Below are positions 7,597 to 14,981 of a stretch of 38,036 nt of DNA, piece after piece. The stretch spans positions 1 to 38,036 of the forward strand of contig LADZ01000061.1 in assembly GCA_000961845.1 (NCBI GenBank). The letters are read 5' to 3'. The stretch's first letter is position 1. Every line of letters starts with the position of its first letter. Under the pieces are notes generated by a model that saw nothing but the letters and a program-made list of their open reading frames with translations, had not been told where the DNA came from and did not search any database. This DNA comes from Flavobacteriales bacterium BRH_c54. GTDB taxonomy: Bacteria > Bacteroidota > Bacteroidia > Flavobacteriales_E > Vicingaceae. The position numbers and the translations under genes were made by a program.

Positions 7597-9030
7597 TTAA
7601 AATTGGAAGTAAATAAAATTATTGTCATTTAAGCCAATACCATAACTACCAAAAAATAGAATAATTCCAATTATAGAGATATAAACAGCCCATCTAAAAA
7701 TAAAATTAATAGAATTAAATTTCTCATAAATTTTCTCAAACTTTTCCTGAAATATCTCAAAAATTACATAAGCAATTAAGAGCTTAATAGTAAAAGAAAA
7801 TTCCAAAGAGTTTAATCCAAAATTATATATGATGTCTTTATTTGCATCTCCTAAGTGAGAAAACATGACTATTGCATCATTAAAGGTTTGTGCTCTAAAG
7901 AAAATTAATGATAAAGCCCATAATGTTGAAATGAATAAACTTGTAAAAATTCTCTTAGCAATATTTTTATCAGTCTTTCCTAAGAAATAGTCAAATATTA
8001 ATATAAAAAGTGCATTTAGGAATCCCCAGATTACGAAATTCCATGATGCCCCATGCCATAAACCACTTAACACAAATACAATTAAAATATTCTTTATGTG
8101 TTTCGTTTTTCCTTTTCTGTTGCCCCCTAACGGTATATAAACATAATCTTTAAACCAGGAACTTAAGCTTATGTGCCATCTTTTCCAGAAATCAGAAAAA
8201 GATGTTGAAAGATAAGGTCTTTTAAAGTTAGTTGATAAGTTAAAACCAAGTGTTCTAGCACTTCCTATAGCTATGTCTGAATATGCAGAAAAATCTAAAT
8301 AAAGCTGAAAGGCAAAAAATATTATTGCAATAATGGTTGTGGTATTGTCTAATTTGTCAATATTGGCATAGGCATTATCAACATAAATTGCTAAACGATC
8401 AGCTATAACAATTTTTTTTAAAAAACCCCATGCCATTAGTAATAACCCACTTCTCAACAATTCATAATTAATGCGGCTTTTTTCTAAGAACTGAGGGAGA
8501 AGGTCTTTTGCTCTTTCAATAGGTCCTGCAACCAATTGTGGAAAAAATGAGACAAAAGCAAAAAAGGCAAATATATTATTATTAGGTTTTAATTTCTTAT
8601 AGTAAATATCTAATGTATAACTCAAAGTCTGAAATGTATAAAAACTGATACCAACAGGAAGAATAATATTCATTCTATAGGGACTGAAATTTGTGCCAAA
8701 AAAAGTAAAGGCATCAACAAAACTATCAGCAAAGAAGTTGAAATATTTAAAGAAACCCAAAAAACCAATATTTACAACTAAACTAACAAGCAACCACTTT
8801 TTACGTTTTTTGTTATCATTGTTCTCATATATTTTTTTTCCAGCAATATAATCAACAATTGAACTAATTATAATTAATGATAGAAAACGCCAATCCCACC
8901 AACCATAAAAAAAATAACTTACTAGGATTAAAAAAATGTTACGATTACGAATGTTGTTTTTAAAAAATATCCAGTATAATACGAATACTATGAAAAAAAA
9001 AATTCCAAAATCAATCGAATTAAAAATCAT
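7597..9030 (-). CDS. MBOAT O-acyltransferase, AlgI-like, paired with SGNH protein
   Basis: A 477-residue polytopic inner-membrane acyltransferase of typical AlgI length. Family blocks: VSYFFYGWWDWRFL near the N-terminus, PVGISFYTFQTLSYTLDIYY (125-144), FFPQLVAGPIERA, LDFSAYSDIAIG (245-256), FWKRWHISLSSWFKDYVYIP (281-300) with LGGNRKG, and the active-site His326 in LSGLWHGASW. It is the first gene of a leftward operon with the SGNH gene 6 bases downstream. A minus-strand TATATTTG lies at 9122-9129, giving a leader of about 85 bases that holds a 13-base palindrome. It shares the MBOAT blocks with the protein at 3005-4660 but lacks that protein's long insert, so the two look like separate family members rather than a recent duplication. 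Donor and acceptor are unknown. Confidence 0.92.
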   Translation of the reverse strand: MIFNSIDFGIFFFIVFVLYWIFFKNNIRNRNIFLILVSYFFYGWWDWRFLSLIIISSIVDYIAGKKIYENNDNKKRKKWLLVSLVVNIGFLGFFKYFNFFADSFVDAFTFFGTNFSPYRMNIILPVGISFYTFQTLSYTLDIYYKKLKPNNNIFAFFAFVSFFPQLVAGPIERAKDLLPQFLEKSRINYELLRSGLLLMAWGFLKKIVIADRLAIYVDNAYANIDKLDNTTTIIAIIFFAFQLYLDFSAYSDIAIGSARTLGFNLSTNFKRPYLSTSFSDFWKRWHISLSSWFKDYVYIPLGGNRKGKTKHIKNILIVFVLSGLWHGASWNFVIWGFLNALFILIFDYFLGKTDKNIAKRIFTSLFISTLWALSLIFFRAQTFNDAIVMFSHLGDANKDIIYNFGLNSLEFSFTIKLLIAYVIFEIFQEKFEKIYEKFNSINFIFRWAVYISIIGIILFFGSYGIGLNDNNFIYFQF

Positions 9031-9100
9031 AATTTTTTTATTGTTTCTATTTTTTTATTATATGTGCTCTAGCTTAATATGAGTATTATAAATACCAAAA

Positions 9101-9113
9101 ATCTATTATAGAT
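9101..9113. repeat. 13-base palindrome ATCTAT-T-ATAGAT
   Basis: Perfect six-base arms around one central base, located just downstream of the minus-strand -7 element at 9122-9129, so it would lie within the first bases transcribed from the MBOAT/SGNH promoter. It may be an operator; chance is possible in such AT-rich DNA. Confidence 0.35.
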
Positions 9114-9121
9114 ATATTTTT

Positions 9122-9129
9122 CAAATATA
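9122..9129 (-). promoter_or_regulatory. -7 element of the MBOAT/SGNH operon
   Basis: CAAATATA on the plus strand reads TATATTTG on the minus strand, an exact match, about 92 bases upstream of the MBOAT ATG. It is back-to-back with the pgpA promoter. Confidence 0.5.
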
Positions 9130-9169
9130 TAAAAAATAACTTATAAATTAAGCTCTTGATGCTAAAGTG

Positions 9170-9197
9170 TTGTTTTAAAAAAAGAAACTTAGTTTTG
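9170..9197 (+). promoter_or_regulatory. pgpA promoter (-33 TTG, -7 TAGTTTTG)
   Basis: TTG at 9170-9172 and TAGTTTTG at 9190-9197 are separated by 17 bases, fitting the flavobacterial TTG/TAnnTTTG consensus. The pgpA ATG follows 29 bases after the -7 element. Confidence 0.6.
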
Positions 9198-9226
9198 TAG
9201 AATAGAATACAAACACTATTTTTTTA

Positions 9227-9691
9227 ATGAAGAACATACACATACTAATAGCTACTACTTTTGGAGCAGGGTTTTCGCCTGTAGCTCCCGGAACCGCTGG
9301 AGCAATAGTGGGCGGTGCTTTTTTGTGGTTGTTTCATCAATTAGAGTGGTTTCCTACTTATCCTAATCCATTAGCATTTATCGTGTTAATTATTGTTGTG
9401 GCATTGCTCGGAATTTACGCTACCAATAAATTGGAGCAGGAGTGGGGTAAAGACCCTTCAAAAGTTGTGATAGATGAGTTGGTAGGTGTTTGGATAGCCA
9501 TGGTCTTTGTATCTTTTTCGTGGTTAAATTTATTGTTGGCTTTTGGCTTATTTCGTTTTTTTGATATTGCTAAACCATTAGGCGTTAGAAAAATGGAGCA
9601 ATTTAAAGGTGGTTTAGGTGTAATGGCAGATGATGTTTTAGCAGGAATTTATGCTAACTTAGCATTGCAATTAATTTTACTATTTATTTGA
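9227..9691 (+). CDS. pgpA: Phosphatidylglycerophosphatase A
   Basis: A 154-residue inner-membrane phosphatase that converts phosphatidylglycerol phosphate to phosphatidylglycerol, the last step of PG synthesis. Family hallmarks: TTFGAGFSPVAPGTAGAIVG at residues 10-29, the KDPSKVVIDELVG block near residue 80, which carries the acidic residues of the active site, and FRFFDIAKPLG followed by GGLGVMADDVLAG. Three to four hydrophobic segments are visible. Its TGA stop overlaps the TTG start of gtrA (TTGA at 9688-9691), suggesting translational coupling. A good promoter lies upstream at 9170-9197. Downstream coupling to a GtrA-type flippase-like protein suggests envelope lipid and glycan biogenesis. 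Confidence 0.95.
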   Translation: MKNIHILIATTFGAGFSPVAPGTAGAIVGGAFLWLFHQLEWFPTYPNPLAFIVLIIVVALLGIYATNKLEQEWGKDPSKVVIDELVGVWIAMVFVSFSWLNLLLAFGLFRFFDIAKPLGVRKMEQFKGGLGVMADDVLAGIYANLALQLILLFI

Positions 9692-10080
9692 GGGTTAAAT
9701 TCTTTTTCATATCATTTTTAAAGTACCAAACAGCTGCACTTATAGCTACTATGGTAGATTTTGGCGTATTTTTTTTATTGAAAGATGTGTTTCATATTTG
9801 GTATGTTTATGCAACAGCTATAGGTGCTTTAACAGGAGCTATTATCAACTTTATTTTGTGTAGAAATTGGGCTTTTTCTGCAAGAGAGAAAAAATTAGTA
9901 AACCAAATCGGTAGGTACATTATGGTGTCCTTAGGAAGTTTATTACTTAATACTGTTTTGGTTTATGTAATTACAGAGTTATTTAAAATACATGAAAATT
10001 ATTCGAGAGTAATGACAGCAATTTTGGTAGCGGTTACTTATAACTTTACCTTGCAAAAATATTTTGTTTTCAAAAAATAA
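9688..10080 (+). CDS. GtrA-family membrane protein
   Basis: A 130-residue protein with four hydrophobic segments and the GtrA pattern: an early ALIATMVDFGVFFLL, then GALTGAIINFILCRNWAF and a last segment ending NFTLQKYFVF. GtrA proteins are thought to help move polyprenyl-phosphate-linked sugars across the inner membrane for glycan modification. The start is TTG at 9688, which overlaps the pgpA stop. The only nearby ATG (9751) would remove most of the first membrane segment, so the TTG start is preferred. No glycosyltransferase partner is adjacent, so the linked sugar is unknown. Confidence 0.85.
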   Translation: MRVKFFFISFLKYQTAALIATMVDFGVFFLLKDVFHIWYVYATAIGALTGAIINFILCRNWAFSAREKKLVNQIGRYIMVSLGSLLLNTVLVYVITELFKIHENYSRVMTAILVAVTYNFTLQKYFVFKK

Positions 10081-10122
10081 TTTTTAATGACTAAAATCAT
10101 TAGCTAAGTTAAATCAATCCAT

Positions 10123-10130
10123 TACTTTTG
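10123..10130 (+). promoter_or_regulatory. -7 element for the DUF4920 gene
   Basis: TACTTTTG matches TAnnTTTG exactly and lies 34 bases before the ATG at 10165. Confidence 0.5.
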
Positions 10131-10164
10131 TTAATCAATTCGTTAAAACATTAAAAATATACCT

Positions 10165-10683
10165 ATGAAGAAATTAATTTTTATTTTATCAACAGTTGTA
10201 TTAGTAGCTTGCCAGGAAAATAATAAAGAACAAGAAAAAGAAGTAGTAAGTGAGGAAATAGAAGTAATCGTAACCAAACACGGAATGGATATTACTGAAG
10301 AAGGAGCTATTACAGCTGCAGAATTTTTAGCTCAATTTGAAGGCAAAGATTCATTATATACTAAACTAATTGCTCCTATTAATGAAGTATGTGCTAAAAA
10401 AGGTTGCTGGATGACAATTAACTTAGGCGATGATAAAGATATGCGTGTAACATTTAAAGATTATGATTTTTTTGTACCTAAAGATGCCGCAGGAAGATTT
10501 GCAATTGTACAAGGTTTTGCAAAAATTGATACCACATCTGTAGCAACATTAAAACATTATTTAGAAGATGCAGAAGCTTCGCAAGAAGAGATTGATGCAG
10601 TTACAGAACCAGAAATTAATTATTCTTTTGAAGCCGAAGGTGTAATTATTAAAGAGGAAAAGTTAATTACGAAAGGAGAATAA
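10165..10683 (+). CDS. DUF4920-type lipoprotein
   Basis: A 172-residue predicted lipoprotein. The signal peptide ends in lipobox LVAC with Cys16, followed by a Glu/Lys-rich linker (17-36) and a compact domain (about 37-165). Within it the pattern VCAKKGCWM (Cys76, Cys81) is the most distinctive feature and resembles the conserved cysteine pair of DUF4920 (PF16267). The pair could bind a metal or form a disulphide, but function is not established. The next gene, a c-heme lipoprotein, starts 18 bases after its stop. A strong terminator hairpin lies just downstream, inside that gene, so this gene may often be transcribed alone. Confidence 0.8.
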   Translation: MKKLIFILSTVVLVACQENNKEQEKEVVSEEIEVIVTKHGMDITEEGAITAAEFLAQFEGKDSLYTKLIAPINEVCAKKGCWMTINLGDDKDMRVTFKDYDFFVPKDAAGRFAIVQGFAKIDTTSVATLKHYLEDAEASQEEIDAVTEPEINYSFEAEGVIIKEEKLITKGE

Positions 10684-10701
10684 AACTTAATAATATTAAT
10701 A

Positions 10702-11172
10702 ATGACTACATTCATTAAAAATAGATATATCCCGACTATTATTTTCGGGATATTTTTTTTCATTATATCATGTGCTGATATAACAACAGAACAAGTAATT
10801 AATGAAGAAGTAACTACTGAAGTAGTTGACAATCATCCGAACAAAGATAGCGAGTTGGCTTTACTAATGCGAAAAATGTATAACGATGCCGATAGTATTA
10901 AACAGCTTATTGTAAACGATGAGGGAAATATTTCTAAGGAATACATTGAAGCGTTAGAAAGAATACATACTGCAACTCCAACAGATGCAGATGTTAAGAC
11001 ACCTGAATTTAAAGCCTATACCGAATTGATGATTAATGAGGCGAATACTCTTTTTTCCAATCCAGAAAACAAAAAAGAAGGCTTTAATAATTTGGTAAAC
11101 AAATGTGTGGAATGTCATCAATCTTTCTGTCCAGGACCAATAAAAAAGATTAATAAGCTACGAATTAATTAG
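10702..11172 (+). CDS. Small c-heme lipoprotein (CxxCH)
   Basis: A 156-residue protein. The predicted lipoprotein signal ends in IISC (Cys24), followed by an acidic linker to about residue 50 and a mainly helical domain. The single heme-attachment motif CVECH (135-139) lies near the C-terminus with a further Cys143 in SFCPGPIKK. A C-terminal CxxCH after a helical body recalls the cytochrome c' layout, and similar small proteins occur in Flavobacteria. Electron transfer or sensing at the envelope is inference. An intrinsic-terminator-like hairpin with eight T residues (10727-10760) lies within codons 9-20, overlapping the signal peptide. No downstream ATG would keep a signal sequence, so the ATG at 10702 stands if the product is exported. 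Confidence 0.75.
   Translation: MTTFIKNRYIPTIIFGIFFFIISCADITTEQVINEEVTTEVVDNHPNKDSELALLMRKMYNDADSIKQLIVNDEGNISKEYIEALERIHTATPTDADVKTPEFKAYTELMINEANTLFSNPENKKEGFNNLVNKCVECHQSFCPGPIKKINKLRIN
10727..10760 (+). terminator. Intrinsic terminator inside the c-heme lipoprotein's signal-peptide codons
   Basis: Arms ATATCCCGA (10727-10735) and TCGGGATAT (10745-10753) pair perfectly over nine bases around a nine-base loop, and eight consecutive T follow from 10753 to 10760. It sits 44 bases after the DUF4920 stop, where that gene's terminator would be expected, yet also 25 bases inside the next reading frame. Confidence 0.7.
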
Positions 11173-11173
11173 C

Positions 11174-11225
11174 GATTAGAAATTTGATATTAAAGATTCT
11201 GCGATAATCAGCGTTATCTGTGGGA
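11174..11225. repeat. Degenerate intergenic repeat debris
   Basis: The convergent gap after the c-heme gene holds GATTAGAAATT (11174-11184), TGATATTAAAGATT (11185-11198) and TCTGCGATAA (11198-11207), followed by the related TCAGCGTTA and TCTGTGGGA. GATTAGAAATT recurs inverted at 26326-26336, and the other two elements recur at 13807-13846. It resembles dispersed non-coding repeats seen between Flavobacteriales genes. Confidence 0.4.
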
Positions 11226-11234
11226 GAAACGTCA

Positions 11235-12650
11235 TCACTTTTTCATAAAACCTTCAGATTTTGCGATAACAGAGGAAACCGTGATATCTCCGGTAACATT
11301 TACTACTGTCCGCATCATATCTAAAATTCTGTCTACAGGAAAAATAATAGCTATCCAAGCGGGATTTAAACCAACAGCATCTAACACGATCATTAACATT
11401 ACTAAACCTGCACTAGGAACAGCCGCAGAACCAATTGAAGCTAAGGTAGCAGTAGCTACAATAGTAAGTTGTTGAGCCATGTCTAAATCTATTAAATGAA
11501 TTTGAGCCAAATAAATTACAGCTACAGACTGGTAAAGACTTGTTCCGTCCATGTTTACTGTTGCCCCAATTGGTAAGACAAAGCTAGAAACTTCTTCAGG
11601 TACTTTTAAATTATCGTTTACGCACTCCATAGTAATAGGAAGTGTAGCGGCACTAGAACTTGATGAAAAAGCCAATAGTTGAGCAGGGCTAATTTTTTTG
11701 AACAGCGTAGTGTAACCAATTTTCAAAACTTTTGTCATAATAAGCGGATAAACAACAAAAACCAAAAATGCCAAGCCAATTACAACCACTATGCTGTACC
11801 ATCCTAAATTTATAATAATTTCCTGGATAGCTTTAGGATCGTCACCTGCCATTTCGCTTAGTTTTGCAGCCATCAATGCAAAAACAAAAAATGGAGCAGC
11901 TTTCATTACAATATCCACCATTTTTAAGAATACTTCATTAAAGCCATCAATAATTCCGGCAACATTATCAGCTTTCTTTTTGTTTATTGTAAGTAAAACA
12001 ACACCAAAAAAGATGGCAAAAAAGATAATTTGTAGCATTAGTTTATTGTCTGCCAACGAAACAAAAATATTTGAAGGAACCATATCAATTAAAAAAGCCA
12101 ATGGACCAGCTTCTTTTGTTTTTCTGGCTTCTTGTTGGCGTTTAGCTATATTTGGATCTGTTGTGGCTATAGACTTATCAAATTCATATTGTTGAGAAGC
12201 ATCATCAACTAAGTTTTTATAATCCGGATTGGTAAGGTAAGATTGATGGTCTTTAATAATGATGTTATTTTCTTGAGCCCAAAGCTCATAGGTTATTCTG
12301 TTTTTTACTCGCTGATTTTCATCTAAATACTTGCCCGGCTTAATAACGTTTACCAACACTAATCCTAAGCTTACCGCAAAAACAGTGGTTAATAAATAAA
12401 TGCCAAGTGTTTTTACTCCAACTCTTCCTAAGCGTTTTATGTCAGATAATCCTGATATACCAACAATTATAGAGAATAAAACTAAAGGAATAGCAATTAA
12501 TTTTAATAAATTGATGAAGATTTCACCCCACGGAGCAATCCAGTTTTTGGTAAAAGTGCTCCATCCAAAATTGGCAGAAATGTAAGCCCAAATAATACCT
12601 AATAGTAAGCCAATGATTATTTTCCAGTGTAAAGCTAGTTTCTTCTTCAT
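11235..12650 (-). CDS. Dicarboxylate/amino acid:cation symporter (DAACS)
   Basis: A 471-residue inner-membrane sodium- or proton-coupled symporter of the GltP/DctA family. The serine-rich re-entrant hairpin reads SSSSAATLPITMECV, and NMDGTSLYQ is the helix-7 NMDGT substrate/cation motif. A further re-entrant loop is ASIGSAAVPSAG. Between the third and fourth membrane segments is a long hydrophilic insert (about residues 107-180), which accounts for the protein being longer than the usual 410-440. Glutamate, aspartate or C4-dicarboxylates are the likely substrates; the sequence alone does not decide which. It begins 2 bases after the aroC stop, so the two are co-transcribed. Confidence 0.93.
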   Translation of the reverse strand: MKKKLALHWKIIIGLLLGIIWAYISANFGWSTFTKNWIAPWGEIFINLLKLIAIPLVLFSIIVGISGLSDIKRLGRVGVKTLGIYLLTTVFAVSLGLVLVNVIKPGKYLDENQRVKNRITYELWAQENNIIIKDHQSYLTNPDYKNLVDDASQQYEFDKSIATTDPNIAKRQQEARKTKEAGPLAFLIDMVPSNIFVSLADNKLMLQIIFFAIFFGVVLLTINKKKADNVAGIIDGFNEVFLKMVDIVMKAAPFFVFALMAAKLSEMAGDDPKAIQEIIINLGWYSIVVVIGLAFLVFVVYPLIMTKVLKIGYTTLFKKISPAQLLAFSSSSSAATLPITMECVNDNLKVPEEVSSFVLPIGATVNMDGTSLYQSVAVIYLAQIHLIDLDMAQQLTIVATATLASIGSAAVPSAGLVMLMIVLDAVGLNPAWIAIIFPVDRILDMMRTVVNVTGDITVSSVIAKSEGFMKK

Positions 12651-12652
12651 AT

Positions 12653-13726
12653 TTATTTTGAATGATTACGTAATAAATGATCTACCACCACTAAAGCAGC
12701 CATACTTTCAACTATTGGAACGGCTCTGGGTAATACACAAGGGTCGTGTCTTCCTTTGCCGTTTATTGTTGTTTTGTTATGATGGATATCAATAGTCTGT
12801 TGCGTTTGCATAATAGTAGCAACAGGTTTAAAAGCAACATTAAAATAAACATCTTCACCATTACTAATTCCACCTAACACACCTCCGGAATGATTAGTTT
12901 TTGTAATTATTTTATTGTTTTCGATATCAAACACATCATTATGTTCAGAGCCTTTCATGTTCATACAACCAAAACCTGAGCCTATTTCAAAACCTTTGGT
13001 AGCATTAATGCTTAACATGGCTTTGGCTAAATCTGCTTCCAATCTATCAAAAACTGGTTCACCTAAACCAACAGGTAAATTATTGATTACACAAGATATT
13101 TTTCCACCAATGGTATCGCCTTCTTTTCTGATTTTATCAATATAATCATATATTATATCTGCGATGGTATCATCGGGGCAACGAGTGGGATGGAGGTAGG
13201 TTTTAGAGAAGTCTAATTCTGTATATTTCTTCAGTAATTTGATGTCACCAACTTGTGCAACATATGCGTTGATAGTGATGTTATATTTTGCTAAGATTTG
13301 TTGAGCAATGGCTCCGCCAACAACTCTGCAAGCCGTTTCTCTAGCAGAACTCCTTCCACCACCACGGTAATCTCTTACTCCATATTTTTTCTGATAAGTA
13401 AAATCGGCATGAGAAGGTCTGAATTTATCTTTAATATGTTCATAATCGTTGGGTTTTTGGTTGTTGTTTTTAATGATAAAACCAATAGGACTTCCTGTAG
13501 TAATACCATTAAAAACTCCTGAAAGAATTTCTACTTTGTCTTCCTCTTTACGTTGGCTAGTAATGCGTGATTGTCCGGGTTTTCTTCTGTCTAAAGCTTG
13601 CTGAATAAGATTAATGTCTAAGGCTAGTCCCGCAGGACAACCATCAATCATTCCACCGATAGCTTCACCGTGAGACTCGCCAAAAGTAGTTAGTTTAAAG
13701 ATAGTACCAAAAGTGTTTCCTGCCAT
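12653..13726 (-). CDS. aroC: Chorismate synthase
   Basis: A 357-residue flavoenzyme that makes chorismate from 5-enolpyruvylshikimate 3-phosphate, the last step of the common aromatic pathway. Signatures: FGESHG near residue 16, the [21 protein letters not shown] stretch including the RGGGRSSAR block (about residues 120-130), and [15 protein letters not shown] near residue 285. The start at 13726 gives the canonical MAGNTFG N-terminus. The symporter gene follows after two bases. The upstream 135 bases hold a three-copy 16-base repeat and no exact TAnnTTTG element, so the promoter is not visible to me. No other aro genes are nearby. Confidence 0.98.
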   Translation of the reverse strand: MAGNTFGTIFKLTTFGESHGEAIGGMIDGCPAGLALDINLIQQALDRRKPGQSRITSQRKEEDKVEILSGVFNGITTGSPIGFIIKNNNQKPNDYEHIKDKFRPSHADFTYQKKYGVRDYRGGGRSSARETACRVVGGAIAQQILAKYNITINAYVAQVGDIKLLKKYTELDFSKTYLHPTRCPDDTIADIIYDYIDKIRKEGDTIGGKISCVINNLPVGLGEPVFDRLEADLAKAMLSINATKGFEIGSGFGCMNMKGSEHNDVFDIENNKIITKTNHSGGVLGGISNGEDVYFNVAFKPVATIMQTQQTIDIHHNKTTINGKGRHDPCVLPRAVPIVESMAALVVVDHLLRNHSK

Positions 13727-13757
13727 TTGCGTTTGTAAATTGACTGCTAAAATACTT

Positions 13758-13805
13758 AAAGTTCATAAAGTAGAAAGTTCATAAAGTAGAAAGTTTGTAA
13801 AGAAA
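13758..13805. repeat. Three tandem 16-base repeats
   Basis: AAAGTTCATAAAGTAG occurs perfectly at 13758-13773 and 13774-13789, with a degenerate third copy at 13790-13805 (AAAGTTTGTAAAGAAA). It lies about 32 bases upstream of the aroC start. Confidence 0.75.
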
Positions 13806-13806
13806 A

Positions 13807-13846
13807 TGATATTAAATGATTTAACGTATTAACTTCTCTGCGATAA
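13807..13846. repeat. Second copy of the intergenic repeat debris
   Basis: TGATATTAAA (13807-13816) followed by GATT and then TCTGCGATAA (13837-13846) repeats two elements found at 11185-11207, in the same orientation, on the other side of the aroC-symporter pair. Confidence 0.4.
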
Positions 13847-13861
13847 AAAAAAATAGGTGGC

Positions 13862-14887
13862 TTAGAAAGTCTCACAATTTTTACAAAGGTCTATTTCATG
13901 TTTTTTACGTTGGTAAAAGAGTTCTAGCCATTTTTTTCTGGTAGGGGAATTATACACGTCAAATAAAGATTGTTGTTGAATATTTCCTACAACACCTCTT
14001 GAGTTTAAATCGGTACAACAAACATTTACATCTCCATTTGGTAAAATTACAAGCTGATGCATTAATAGTCCGCAGCCGATTTTATGAGGCTTACTCATGC
14101 TGTTAGAAGAATTTCCTTCAATATCAACTTCTCCAGCCCACGAGTGTGGATGACGTAATTCATAAGTATCAACCAAGTTCAATACTTCAACAAATTGCTT
14201 GTCCATCCAATCTGTTTTTAGTGGGTTGTTGGAATCAATTACAGAAATAATGTGTGTTTTAATATTGGCTTTTTGGCGTTTATTTTCATTCAAGAAAAAC
14301 ACCATGTTTTTATAAAAAACATCCCATTTTGCTCTAATTCTCATGGATTCAAAACGTTCAGGAGAACCACCATCCATACTGAAACGCATAACATCAACAG
14401 CTCCACTTTCAATAATTTCTAGGGCTTTTTGTTCTGTAAGTGGAGTAGCATTGGTAAGTAAATTTACAGTTGCGAACTTTTGGTTTTTATAGTTGGCTAA
14501 GTCCTTATATTTCTTAATAACAGTCAATAACTCTCCAATTTGAGGGTGAAGCAAGGTTTCTCCTCCACTATGTAAATGGATTACTTCTACTTTTCTAAAA
14601 CGGTGGTCATTTACTAGATTATTCATCAAGTTTTCAAGTATGTTGGGGGTCATCCTTACTTTTGGCTTTTCGTGGTCTAAGGAGCAAAAGGAACATCTTA
14701 AATTGCAATAGCTAACAAATTCAATATTTATTTCTCGTGTAGTGGTGGAGTTTTTAAAAATGTTCCATTGGTAATAGAATAAATAGTTTTTTACAAATAA
14801 CATTCCTTGTAGAAATTCTAATGTTTTCCATAGAAAAGTACCTTTTTTAAGTTTTCTAACAAAAAAATCTCTTGTTGCAATTAACAT
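13862..14887 (-). CDS. Radical SAM/SPASM-domain protein
   Basis: A 341-residue radical S-adenosylmethionine enzyme. The cluster-binding motif CNLRCSFC places Cys61, Cys65 and Cys68, followed by the SAM-binding GGE of HSGGETLLHP. The C-terminal third holds a SPASM-like cysteine set: GCGLLMHQLVILPNGDVNVCC and later DLCKNCETF, likely for auxiliary clusters. An N-terminal stretch of about 50 basic and aromatic residues precedes the barrel. Related proteins often sit in surface-polysaccharide clusters. Here it lies 94 bases downstream of an unknown polytopic membrane protein, itself 31 bases downstream of wecB. The substrate is unknown; peptide, sugar or lipid modification are all possible. Confidence 0.85.
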   Translation of the reverse strand: MLIATRDFFVRKLKKGTFLWKTLEFLQGMLFVKNYLFYYQWNIFKNSTTTREINIEFVSYCNLRCSFCSLDHEKPKVRMTPNILENLMNNLVNDHRFRKVEVIHLHSGGETLLHPQIGELLTVIKKYKDLANYKNQKFATVNLLTNATPLTEQKALEIIESGAVDVMRFSMDGGSPERFESMRIRAKWDVFYKNMVFFLNENKRQKANIKTHIISVIDSNNPLKTDWMDKQFVEVLNLVDTYELRHPHSWAGEVDIEGNSSNSMSKPHKIGCGLLMHQLVILPNGDVNVCCTDLNSRGVVGNIQQQSLFDVYNSPTRKKWLELFYQRKKHEIDLCKNCETF

Positions 14888-14981
14888 AATTTATTGTAGC
14901 AATAATTTAGAACAATAAAATTAGTTACTAGCCTTAATTTAATAAGTGATATAAATCATGTTTGAAAAGAGATTTGAAACT

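Noticed and set aside
10085-10102. TAATGA-CTAAAA-TCATTA hairpin after gtrA
   Set aside because: Six A/T-rich pairs with no T run after it on the plus strand; too weak for a terminator.
11791-12195. 134-codon open frame antisense to the symporter
   Set aside because: Protein-like only because it mirrors the real gene; the opposite strand has clear family motifs and this frame has none.
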